Assembly: GCA_046155815.1 (NCBI GenBank)
Contig: JBJXFY010000044.1
Location: 1 to 13,440 of the forward strand
DNA length: 13,440 nt
Reading direction: 5' to 3'
Origin: JBJXFY01 sp046155815
GTDB taxonomy: Bacteria; Verrucomicrobiota; Verrucomicrobiia; Limisphaerales; CAIMTB01
A model generated the notes under the pieces. The model was not told where the DNA came from. It searched no databases and worked only from the letters and a program-made list of their open reading frames with translations. This document shows positions 6,736 to 13,440 of the stretch, one piece after another (within the stretch, counting starts at the first letter, position 1; every line of letters starts with the position of its first letter). The position numbers and the translations under genes are program-made.

Positions 6736-7584
6736 TCACTTGCCGGTGACGCGAGCGAGGGCGCTGGAAGCGGCGCGGCGCAGCCCGGCCGGCACGAGCA
6801 GGCGGAGCCAGTCTGCCGCCGGGTGGGGGGGCGTCTCGGTCAGGAAGACGGAGCTGAGGAAGGACCGCAGCTCCTCCACGGTGACGGCGCGGTGCAGGTG
6901 CCCGCGCTGGGCGTAGGAGATGGCGCCCGTCTCCTCGGACACGATCACGACGACGGCGTCCGTCTCCTCGGCGAGGCCGATGGCCGCCCGATGGCGGGTG
7001 CCAAGGCTGCGCTGGAGGTCGCTGCGGTGCGTCAGGGGAAAGATGCAGGCGGCGGCCACAATGCGGTCGCCGCGGATGACCACGCCGCCGTCGTGGATGG
7101 CGTTGTTGGGAAAGAAGATCGTCTCCAGCATTTCCGGCGTGGCCTCGCAGTCCACGGGCACGCCGACGTCCACGATCTCCTGGAGGTTGATGGAGCGCTC
7201 GATCGCCATGAGCGCGCCGATGCGGGCCTCGGCCATGCGCTCGGCGGCCTGGATGATGATCTCGATGCTCTCGCGGCGCTCCTGCGCGGACTGGAACATC
7301 TGGAGGTTGCCCACGCGGGCGAGCAGGCGGCGGATCTCGGGCTGGAAGATGATGAGTGCGGCGACGGCCAGGAAGGCGGTGCCGGCACCGAGCATCCAGG
7401 TGAGCACCTGGAGGTTCAGGATGGCGGCAACGCCGAAGAGCGCCAGCACCAGCGCCAGAAAGCCCACCACCACCGGCGCGGCGCGCGTGCCGCGGAGGAA
7501 CATCAGCACGTAATAGATGCCGGCGGCGAGGATCAGGATCTCCACGGCCGGCCGCCATCCCTGCTGGATGATTTCCGCGATCAA
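6736..7584 (-). CDS. cdaA: Membrane diadenylate cyclase CdaA (c-di-AMP synthase)
   Basis: CdaA joins two ATP into cyclic di-AMP. The 282-residue protein has three N-terminal membrane helices (about 12-30, 36-56 and 62-80), then the signature QPEIRRLLARVG (81-92), a helical linker and the DAC domain. The active-site loop reads AIHDGGVVIRGDRI (162-175), so the usual DGA triad is D165-G166-G167. The second motif GTRHRAAIG (195-203) has the full RHR, followed by VSEETGAIS (215-223). The C-terminus extends about 30 residues past the domain. The start is TTG at 7584, in a TTGA overlap with the folP stop; the N-terminus it gives matches the family. c-di-AMP usually controls potassium, osmolyte and cell-wall homeostasis. 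Confidence 0.95.
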   Translation of the reverse strand: MIAEIIQQGWRPAVEILILAAGIYYVLMFLRGTRAAPVVVGFLALVLALFGVAAILNLQVLTWMLGAGTAFLAVAALIIFQPEIRRLLARVGNLQMFQSAQERRESIEIIIQAAERMAEARIGALMAIERSINLQEIVDVGVPVDCEATPEMLETIFFPNNAIHDGGVVIRGDRIVAAACIFPLTHRSDLQRSLGTRHRAAIGLAEETDAVVVIVSEETGAISYAQRGHLHRAVTVEELRSFLSSVFLTETPPHPAADWLRLLVPAGLRRAASSALARVTGK

Positions 7585-8423
7585 GTTGGTTTTCGTTGGG
7601 CCACGACGGCCTCCGTCAGCGCCAGGGCGTGCCGGGTGGCGCGCACGTCGTGCGTCCGGAAGATGGCCGCCCCCGCTTCCGCCGCCAGCGCGGTGCAGGC
7701 GAGGGCCGCGGGCAGGCGTCCCTCCACCGCCGCACCGGTGACGTGGCCAAGGAACGACTTGCGGGAAACACCCACCAGCACGGGACGCCGGAGCCTTGTA
7801 AACGCGCCCAACCCCGCCAGCAACCCCAGATTGTGATGCGCCGTCTTGCCGAAGCCGAAACCGGGGTCCAACGCCACCTGCTCCGCCCGCACGCCCGCGC
7901 GGGCGAGCCGTTCCAGCTGCGCCGCGAAGAAGGCGTCCACCTCCGCCACCACGTCGGCATAGCGCGGCTCGCGCTGCATCGTCGCGGGGGAGCCCTGCAT
8001 GTGCATCGCCACGTAGCCGGCGCCCGCGGCCGCCACCGCCCGCGCCATCGCGTCGTCGGGCCGGCCGGCGGCCACGTCGTTCACGATCACCGCGCCTGCG
8101 GCGAGCGCCGCCTCCGCCACCCCGGGCTTCATCGTGTCCACGGACAGCACGGCCCCGTCCGCGGCGAGTCCGCGGATTACCGGCAGCACGCGGCGCAGTT
8201 CCTCCGCCTCGTCCACGGGGGCGGCACCCGGCCGGGTGGACTCGCCGCCCACGTCCAGGATGTCCGCGCCCTCGGCCAGGAGCGCCCGGCCGTGGGCCAG
8301 GGCGGCGGCGGGGTCAAGGAAGCGCCCGCCGTCCGAGAAGGAGTCGGGCGTGACGTTCACGATCCCCATCACCAGCGAGGGGCGCGGGAAGGCGAAGGTG
8401 ATGTGCCGGCACTGCCAGAGCAT
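7581..8423 (-). CDS. folP: Dihydropteroate synthase
   Basis: FolP condenses 6-hydroxymethyl-dihydropterin diphosphate with p-aminobenzoate to give dihydropteroate in folate synthesis. Visible signatures (numbering from the ATG at 8423) are LVMGIVNVTPDSFSDGGRF (about 16-34), LDVGGESTRPGA, VNDVAAG, the pterin-pocket LDPGFGFGKTAHHN, GVSRKSFLG with the substrate-binding SRKS, and a C-terminal FRTHDVRATRHAL. The reading frame also opens at an upstream ATG (8459). I chose 8423 because it gives the common MLWQCR-type N-terminus just before the first strand; no Shine-Dalgarno separates the two. With this start the protein has 280 residues, normal for the family. The stop overlaps the cdaA start by 4 bases, so folP and cdaA are probably coupled. 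Confidence 0.96.
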   Translation of the reverse strand: MLWQCRHITFAFPRPSLVMGIVNVTPDSFSDGGRFLDPAAALAHGRALLAEGADILDVGGESTRPGAAPVDEAEELRRVLPVIRGLAADGAVLSVDTMKPGVAEAALAAGAVIVNDVAAGRPDDAMARAVAAAGAGYVAMHMQGSPATMQREPRYADVVAEVDAFFAAQLERLARAGVRAEQVALDPGFGFGKTAHHNLGLLAGLGAFTRLRRPVLVGVSRKSFLGHVTGAAVEGRLPAALACTALAAEAGAAIFRTHDVRATRHALALTEAVVAQRKPT

Positions 8424-8477
8424 GGTCCCGCGGGAGAGACTCCGGGCCGCGCCGGGCATTCAAAAGGCAAAACGCGG

Positions 8478-8501
8478 AAGGCCGGAGGCCGCGCAGGCCT
8501 T
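8478..8501 (-). terminator. Weak hairpin between the spermidine-synthase-like gene and folP
   Basis: In the 90-base gap between the two genes, AAGGCC (8478-8483) pairs with GGCCTT (8496-8501) around a 12-base loop. On the minus strand it is followed, after a few GC-rich bases, by short T runs (TTTT twice). A perfect GGGCCGGCCC palindrome (8503-8512) lies next to it, just after the upstream stop. The stem is short and the T runs are distant, so termination here would be partial at best. It is the only candidate break between the large membrane gene and the folP operon. Confidence 0.2.
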
Positions 8502-8513
8502 GGGGCCGGCCCT

Positions 8514-11500
8514 TCAGCGGGCCGCGGCGGGAGCTGCGTCGCCCGCGGTGGCCTCGACCTTGCGGACCAGCATCTCCAGCACGGGCGAGAAGTAGCGGCT
8601 GCCCGGATCGAGGAAGCCGCTGTCGCGCGCGGAGGCGACCCATTGCCGCGCCTCCCGCATCCGGCCCGCGCGCCAGTGCGCCTCGATCACCAGCCCGAGC
8701 ACGTGGCCGGGCGCGACGTAGTCGAGGTCCAGCCTGCTGCCCGTGTCGCCGCCGGAGCCGGCGTCAAACGCCGCCTTGGCGAGGGCCAGCATCTCCTGGT
8801 CCCGGCCCAGGTCCCACAGGATCTCCGCGCGGCGCAGGAGGTGCGTGCGGCGGTTGGGCGCGTCGGTCTCGATGAGCCGGTCGAGCGCGCCAAGCAGCTC
8901 GTCCGTGGGCGGCTGGTGGTACACGGAACGGAGGTTGCGGTAGGCGTGCACGAGCTGCATGGCGTACATCCGGAGCAGCTCGGGGTCGCGCGCGGCGTCG
9001 GCGAACATGCGCTCGCGCAGCGGCGCGAGGCGGGACGCCTCCAGCTCCGAGACCGGCAGGGCGAGCGGGAATTTCGTCGAGTATTCCGCCACGACGGTCG
9101 AGTTGGTGGTCACCGTGCGCCAGCCCTCGATGGCGCTGCGCATCACGTGCGCGAGCGGCACGCCATGCTCGGAGTGGAAGAGCGCCAGCGCCGCGAAGTC
9201 CTCCGCCGTCAGCGGCTGCCGCCGGACGTGTTCGCCGAGCAGCGTGCCCGGCCGCCGCGAGAGGCTCTCGTCGAAGGTCCGGGGCAGGGTCGCCTCGCGC
9301 CGGACAAAGAACGCCTGCTGCGCGAGGTACTCGAGCACGGGGAACAGGTCGCTGTGGCGCACCGCGTCCAGGGGCGCGAGGAACGGCGCGTTGTAGTCGG
9401 ACACGAGCTGCAGGGCGAGCAGCACCGGCAGGCGGGTCACGTCCGCGCGCGCCAGGTCCTCGCGCACCGCCGGCACCTCGAACCGCCGCGCCACCGTCTC
9501 GAGGCTCCAGAGAAAGGGCTCCGGCGCGCCCACCAGGATCAGGTCGCCCGGCAGCGTCTGCCAGATCGTGAAGTACGGGAAGATGCTGGAAAAGGTCGCC
9601 AGCACCGTCTGCAGCGCCGTGTCGCTCGTCTCATACACCTGCACCCACTGGGTCATCAGCCCGCCCGGGTTCAGGCTCGCCCGGCACTGCTCGTAGAACT
9701 CGAGGCTGAACACTCCCGACACGCCGGCCATCCACGGGTTGGACGGCTCGCTGATGATCACGTCGTACCGGCGGCCCGAGGCCTTGAGAAAGGACTTGGC
9801 GTCGTCCAGCACGACCTCCGTGCGCGGGTCATCCAGCGCGTGGCGGTTGAACTCGCCGAGGATCGTCCGCGCCACATGCGCGACCTCGGGCGAGATCTCC
9901 ACCGCGTCCAGGCGCCGCACCTCGGGATGGGCCAGGATCGAGCCGCCGGTCATGCCGCTGCCGATGCCCACCACGCACACCTCCGCGGCGCCCGGATGGA
10001 GCAGCATGGGGATGTGCCCGCTGAGGAGCTGCGTGGGCAGGTCGCCGGCCGTGCTGGCGTCCACCTTGCCGTTCACCCGGAGGCTGAGCACGGGCTCGCC
10101 CTTGTGCTCCCAGCGCTCGACCGTGACGGTCGAGCTCGCGCCGTCGCGGTAGTACACGAGATCCAGTGCGCGCATGGCGGCGTGGTAGTCGGCCAGCGTC
10201 TCGAAGCGCACCGGGCCGCGCCACCAGCCGCGCGGGAAGGCCCGCCGCCAATTGTCATCCAGCGCCGCGCCGGCCAGCACCACGAGGGCCGCCGCCAGGG
10301 CCGGCGCACCCACCAGCGCCGCGCGCCGGATCCACGTCCGGCGCCTCAGCAGCACCACCAGCGCGAGCGCGAAGTTCACGGCCACCCCCAGCGCCAGCGT
10401 CCGCGCCAGCCCCATCGCCGGCATCAGCCACAGGCCCGTCAGCGCCGCGCCCAGCACCGTGCCGATCGTGTTCACCGAGAAGACCAGGCCCACGCTCCGG
10501 CCCGTGCGCGACAGCTCCGCCGTGGCCGCGCGCGTCGCCAGCGGCAGCGTCATGCCCAGCACCACCGTCGGGATGAACATCACCGCGAAGCAGATCACCG
10601 CCTGCGCCAGTTGGTAGAACGCGAACGCCTCCGGCCGCCGCGCGATCACCTCGCCCAGCCGCAGGAACCAGTAAGGCAGGTCCGCGTACCACGGCGCCAG
10701 CAGCAGCAGCGACCCCGCCAGCGCCAGCTGCAGCCAGCCGAAGGCGTCCAGCGACCGCCGCAGCCCCCGCCACCGTCCCACCAGCCACGCGCCCACCGCG
10801 ATGCCCGAGATGAACGTCGTCAGCATCACCGCGAACGCGTGCGTGGACGACCCCAGCGCCAGCGCCAGCAGCCGCGTCCACACCACCTCGTACAGCATCG
10901 CCACGAAGCCCGACACGCCCGCGCCCATCACCGCCAGCTGCAGCTCGAACGGCAGGTAGCGCTCCTCCACATCCGCCGCGGCGTCCGCCGCCGTCTCCGC
11001 CGGCGCGGCTTCCACCACCCCCTCGTTCATGGCCCGGCTCACCATCAGCGAGACCACGCCGACAAGGATGTTCAGCAGCGCGCCCACCCATACCGTGCCC
11101 TCGAGGCCAAGCGTCGGCAGCCACCAGAAATCCGCCAGCACCACGCCGATCACCGCACCGGCGCTGTTGATGAAGTACAGCCCCGCCACCCGCGCCCGCA
11201 GCTCGCCCAGCGAGCGCGTCACCAGCTTCGTCAGCAGCGGAAGCGTGCCGCCCATCATCACCGTCGGGAGCAGGATGGCCACGAAGCTGAAGAAGAACTT
11301 CGCCGGCAGCAGCGCCGGGCTGCCGACCCCCAGCGCCCGCGCCACCGTCAGGTAGCCCGCTTCGCACAGCGCGTAGTACCACGGGAAGGCGACCGCAAAG
11401 GCGGCGATGCCCAGCTCGAGCAGCCCGTACAGCGCCAGGGGGCGCGCCACCCGGTCCGCCCACCGGCCGATCCACCAGTTGCCCAGCGCCAGCCCCGCCA

Positions 11501-11657
11501 TGAACGCCACCAGCACCGCCACCACCGCGTAGCTCGTGTGGCCCAGGAACAGCGCGAGGTAGCGCGACCAGGCGACCTGGTACGCCAGCCCGGCCATGCC
11601 GGAAAGCAGCAGGCAGAACGAGGCCACGGGCCACAGCCAACGCGCGGAAAACTTCAT
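8514..11657 (-). CDS. Fused polytopic membrane / spermidine-synthase-like protein
   Basis: From the ATG at 11657 (MKFSARWLWP) the protein has 1047 residues; an upstream ATG (11726) would add 23 residues without a plausible membrane start. Residues about 10-465 hold 12 or 13 membrane helices in two clearly similar halves (about 19-206 and 244-437), joined by an Ala/Glu-rich linker. A spermidine-synthase-like Rossmann fold follows, with a SAM-type loop GIGSGMTGG (564-572), LDAVEISPEV and ISEPSNPWMAGVSGVFSLEFY (from 635). Residues about 715-1047 are helical, perhaps TPR-like. Such fusions are annotated as MFS/spermidine synthases. The aminopropyltransferase residues are not conserved (E-P-S-N where SpeE has D-[ST]-[ST]-D), so polyamine synthesis is doubtful. 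It heads the minus-strand gene run; its substrate is unknown. Confidence 0.88.
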   Translation of the reverse strand: MKFSARWLWPVASFCLLLSGMAGLAYQVAWSRYLALFLGHTSYAVVAVLVAFMAGLALGNWWIGRWADRVARPLALYGLLELGIAAFAVAFPWYYALCEAGYLTVARALGVGSPALLPAKFFFSFVAILLPTVMMGGTLPLLTKLVTRSLGELRARVAGLYFINSAGAVIGVVLADFWWLPTLGLEGTVWVGALLNILVGVVSLMVSRAMNEGVVEAAPAETAADAAADVEERYLPFELQLAVMGAGVSGFVAMLYEVVWTRLLALALGSSTHAFAVMLTTFISGIAVGAWLVGRWRGLRRSLDAFGWLQLALAGSLLLLAPWYADLPYWFLRLGEVIARRPEAFAFYQLAQAVICFAVMFIPTVVLGMTLPLATRAATAELSRTGRSVGLVFSVNTIGTVLGAALTGLWLMPAMGLARTLALGVAVNFALALVVLLRRRTWIRRAALVGAPALAAALVVLAGAALDDNWRRAFPRGWWRGPVRFETLADYHAAMRALDLVYYRDGASSTVTVERWEHKGEPVLSLRVNGKVDASTAGDLPTQLLSGHIPMLLHPGAAEVCVVGIGSGMTGGSILAHPEVRRLDAVEISPEVAHVARTILGEFNRHALDDPRTEVVLDDAKSFLKASGRRYDVIISEPSNPWMAGVSGVFSLEFYEQCRASLNPGGLMTQWVQVYETSDTALQTVLATFSSIFPYFTIWQTLPGDLILVGAPEPFLWSLETVARRFEVPAVREDLARADVTRLPVLLALQLVSDYNAPFLAPLDAVRHSDLFPVLEYLAQQAFFVRREATLPRTFDESLSRRPGTLLGEHVRRQPLTAEDFAALALFHSEHGVPLAHVMRSAIEGWRTVTTNSTVVAEYSTKFPLALPVSELEASRLAPLRERMFADAARDPELLRMYAMQLVHAYRNLRSVYHQPPTDELLGALDRLIETDAPNRRTHLLRRAEILWDLGRDQEMLALAKAAFDAGSGGDTGSRLDLDYVAPGHVLGLVIEAHWRAGRMREARQWVASARDSGFLDPGSRYFSPVLEMLVRKVEATAGDAAPAAAR

Positions 11658-11821
11658 CGCCGCGAAGCATGGGAACCGGCCCGCTGTGCCGCAATGCCAC
11701 GCTGCGCCGGCCGCGGGCCCGGCCATTCACGCCCGGATTTCCGCGGCGCCGGGGTCGGAGGGGGCGCGGATTTCCGACTTCCGCCTTTTCAAGCGCCCCG
11801 CCGGCTCCCAGCCTCGCCGTC
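11658..11821. promoter_or_regulatory. Divergent intergenic region, presumed promoters of both gene runs
   Basis: This 164-base gap separates the start of the minus-strand run from rsfS on the plus strand, so at least two promoters should lie here. I see no convincing -35/-10 pair on either strand and no Shine-Dalgarno before the rsfS ATG. The only visible structures are a GC-rich palindromic patch (CGGGCCCG within about 11711-11724) and the 9-base direct repeat GGATTTCCG at 11735-11743 and 11768-11776, 33 bases apart. The function is inferred from gene orientation only. Confidence 0.35.
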
Positions 11822-12196
11822 ATGGATTCCAAGCAGCTCGCCCTGCTCGTCCGCGGCTACGCGGAGAACAAAAAGGCCGAGGATCTCAAGGTGCTCGACC
11901 TGCGCGAGCTCTCGACCGTGGCCGACTACATGGTGCTCTGCACCGGCACCAGCGAGCCGCATCTCCGGGCCATCCGCGACGAGATCGAGGAGGGCCTGCG
12001 GCGCGACCATGGCGTGCGCCCCCGCGCCGTGGATGGCGGCCGGGAAAGCCTCTGGGTGGTGCTGGATTACTTCGACGTGCTGGTCCAGGTGATGCGCGGC
12101 GACGTGCGCGGGCGCTACGACATCGAGGGCCTCTGGGGTGACGCCCCCGTCGTTCGCGCCCGCAAGCTGGCGAAGAAGAAGGCGGCGAAGGCCTGA
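11822..12196 (+). CDS. rsfS: Ribosomal silencing factor RsfS
   Basis: RsfS binds ribosomal protein uL14 on the large subunit and blocks subunit joining during starvation. The 124-residue protein shows the family pattern in order: KKAEDLKVLDLRELS (17-31), VADYMVLCTGTSEPHLRAIRDEI, RPRAVDGGRESLWVVLDYFDVLVQV and the closing RYDIEGLWGDAP. Small deviations are VDGG where EG is usual and VQV where VHV is common. A Lys/Ala-rich tail (ARKLAKKKAAKA) ends the protein. The frame stays open to 11669, but ATG 11822 gives the family N-terminus. The usual partner nadD is not beside it here; the gene follows the divergent gap and precedes the beta-propeller gene by 56 bases. Confidence 0.95.
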   Translation: MDSKQLALLVRGYAENKKAEDLKVLDLRELSTVADYMVLCTGTSEPHLRAIRDEIEEGLRRDHGVRPRAVDGGRESLWVVLDYFDVLVQVMRGDVRGRYDIEGLWGDAPVVRARKLAKKKAAKA

Positions 12197-12212
12197 GGGC
12201 GCCGCGGCCTTC
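12187..12212 (+). terminator. Small hairpin over the rsfS stop codon
   Basis: GAAGGCC (12187-12193) pairs perfectly with GGCCTTC (12206-12212) around a 12-base loop; the rsfS stop codon follows the first arm directly. No T tract follows, so it is at most a weak or Rho-aided end, or an attenuating structure before the next gene. Such hairpins arise often by chance in sequence this GC-rich. Confidence 0.2.
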
Positions 12213-12252
12213 GCCCGTTGCCGGAAGCCGCCGGCCCGGCGATAGGTGGGCC

Positions 12253-13440
12253 GTGCGCCACCCGTTCCTCCGGCTCGTGCTGGCCGTCGCCTTTTCGGCG
12301 CGGGCCGCGGGCGCGGACCTGATCGAGGCGCGCGGCACCGGCCTGCGCGTGCCGCGTGGCCTCATGGCGGAGCGCGTGGCCGACGTGTCGCTCACGGGCG
12401 AAATCCACGCGCTGACGCTGGACCGCTTCGGGCGGATCGTGGTCACGGGCCCGGGCACGCTGCGCACGCTCGGCGACCAGAACGAGGATGGACGGACGGA
12501 TCTCGTGGTGCCGCTGGCTGCGGTGCAGTCGGCCGGCTGGGGGCTGGCCGCCGCGGGGCCGGATGTCTGGTGGGCCGGCGACAACGCCATCTGGAGGTTC
12601 CGCGACGCGGACGGCAACGGCCAGGCGGACGGCCCCGGCGAGCGGGTGCTGCCCATCACCACCGGCCCGAACGCCGCCCACGCGCTGGCGCTCGGGCCGG
12701 ACGGCTTCCTGCACCTCGCGGCGGGCTTCGGGGCGGCCTTCACCAACGCGAGCCATGCGGGAGATCCCGCGTCGCCCTTTGCCGCCTTCGAGGCGGGCGC
12801 GGTGCTGCGCCTGATGGGCCCGGGGCGTGCGCAGGCGTGGGCAGTGGGGCTGCGGAACCCGCGCGGGCTGGCGTTCAGCGCGGCCGGGCCGCTGCTCGCG
12901 TGGGACGCGGAGGACCCGCGCGAAACCTTCCTGCCGTGGTCGCTGCCGACGCGACTGGTGGAGGTGCCGGCGGGGCTGCGACAGGGTTGGCTGCGTGCGG
13001 ACGACGCCGGCTCGTGGGCGCTGCCCGAGCGGCGCATGGACGGCACCGAGGCGCTGGCGCGCGTCGGGGGCGCGGCGCCCGGCGGGCTGACCGTGTACCG
13101 CCACGAGGTCCTGCCGGCGGAATGGCGTGGCGCGGTGCTGGCGGCGGACGCGGCGAACGCGCGCGTGCTGGCCTTCAGGCTGCCGCCCGGCGGAGACGGG
13201 GCCGCGCAGACGGAAATCTTCCTCCAGGGCGCGCCGGGGGTTTTCCAGCCCGTGGCGGTGGCGGTCGCGCCGGATGGCGGCGTGCTGGTGGCCGGCGGCG
13301 GCACCGGGCCGGGCGCGGGACTCTTCCGCGTCGCGCCGCTGCGGCCGGCGGACGACACGCTGCAGGCGCAGGCCCAGCTCGCCGCCGCCCGGCCGCTCGA
13401 GGGCGTGCTCCGCGCGCCGCAGCCGCTCGCGGCGTGGAGC
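12253..13440 (+). CDS. Secreted beta-propeller (PVC membrane-bound-dehydrogenase-like), 3' end outside window
   Basis: An uninterrupted 396-codon frame runs from GTG 12253 to the window edge without a stop. There is an AGGTGG just upstream at 12244-12249. The N-terminus (RHPFLRLVLAVAFSARAAGA) looks like a signal peptide, so the product should be exported. The rest resembles the glucose/sorbosone-dehydrogenase type propeller abundant in Verrucomicrobia and Planctomycetes: VGLRNPRGLAFSAAGPLLAWD (198-218), GLTVYRHEVLPAEWRGAVLAAD (278-299) and VAVAPDGGVLVAGGG...GLFRV (336-360). Two calcium-loop-like stretches are present, DQNEDGRTD (75-83) and DADGNGQAD (118-126). In the family the propeller is often followed by HEAT repeats and a cytochrome c domain, not visible here. 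The substrate is unknown. The first ATG in frame would remove the signal peptide. Confidence 0.8.
   Translation, partial: MRHPFLRLVLAVAFSARAAGADLIEARGTGLRVPRGLMAERVADVSLTGEIHALTLDRFGRIVVTGPGTLRTLGDQNEDGRTDLVVPLAAVQSAGWGLAAAGPDVWWAGDNAIWRFRDADGNGQADGPGERVLPITTGPNAAHALALGPDGFLHLAAGFGAAFTNASHAGDPASPFAAFEAGAVLRLMGPGRAQAWAVGLRNPRGLAFSAAGPLLAWDAEDPRETFLPWSLPTRLVEVPAGLRQGWLRADDAGSWALPERRMDGTEALARVGGAAPGGLTVYRHEVLPAEWRGAVLAADAANARVLAFRLPPGGDGAAQTEIFLQGAPGVFQPVAVAVAPDGGVLVAGGGTGPGAGLFRVAPLRPADDTLQAQAQLAAARPLEGVLRAPQPLAAWS

Noticed and set aside
11735..11776. Direct repeat GGATTTCCG, 33 bases apart, as an operator pair
   Set aside because: It is two copies of only nine bases with no further symmetry and no adjacent recognisable promoter; not enough to call a site.
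7596..12092. A 1498-codon open frame on the plus strand
   Set aside because: It lies antisense to folP, cdaA's upstream end and the whole membrane/spermidine-synthase gene. Its translation is Arg/His/Gln-rich with no recognisable domain. Long antisense frames are expected in DNA this rich in GC.
11886..13358. A 490-codon minus-strand frame over rsfS and the propeller gene
   Set aside because: It overlaps rsfS, which is certain, and is Ser/Pro/Arg-rich without motifs. The plus strand gives a signal peptide and propeller blades.
1..13440. CRISPR array, defence island, phage or toxin-antitoxin system
   Set aside because: I saw no regularly spaced long direct repeats, nuclease, transposase, integrase or small paired genes on either strand; nearly all coding space is accounted for by housekeeping genes.

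Overview
The window is very GC-rich, with GC-ending codons almost throughout, and densely packed with bacterial housekeeping genes. Three things together suggest a member of the Verrucomicrobiota (PVC group): the gene content, a secreted beta-propeller of the type common in Verrucomicrobia and Planctomycetes, and an A/T-richer heptamer repeat in one intergenic gap. This placement is an inference; no marker gene settles it. Few starts have a clear Shine-Dalgarno sequence, and two genes appear to use TTG.

Layout: a tRNA-Pro(GGG) gene (4-80, +) lies at the left edge, followed by a strong hairpin (88-118). From 11657 down to 160 there is a long run of minus-strand genes. In transcription order these are a large fused membrane/spermidine-synthase-like protein, folP, cdaA, cdaR, glmM, a ccsA/hemX-type membrane protein, hemA, hemC and a cobA-hemD fusion. 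From folP to hemC the genes overlap by 4 bases or sit 3 to 28 bases apart, so one transcript is likely. The only large gap in the run (1696-1957) lies between hemC and cobA-hemD and holds an inverted repeat built from CAAAGYY heptamers. On the plus strand, divergent from the run, are rsfS (11822-12196) and the 5' part of a secreted beta-propeller gene (12253 to the window end), which starts with GTG.

How the genes work together: folP makes dihydropteroate for folate. cdaA, cdaR and glmM form the well-known module linking c-di-AMP synthesis to the first committed step of peptidoglycan precursor synthesis. hemA, hemC and hemD carry glutamyl-tRNA to uroporphyrinogen III, and the CobA half diverts that product to precorrin-2 (siroheme, cobalamin). 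The CcsA/HemX-like protein belongs either to cytochrome c haem delivery or to control of HemA.

I found no CRISPR array, transposase, phage gene, toxin-antitoxin pair or defence system, and no convincing wholly new system. The points most worth a second look are the heptamer inverted repeat, a HemA lacking most of its dimerisation domain, a CcsA/HemX protein with a degenerate tryptophan-rich motif, a CdaA with DGG in place of DGA, and the spermidine-synthase-like protein, which has a duplicated membrane half and has lost the usual aminopropyltransferase residues.
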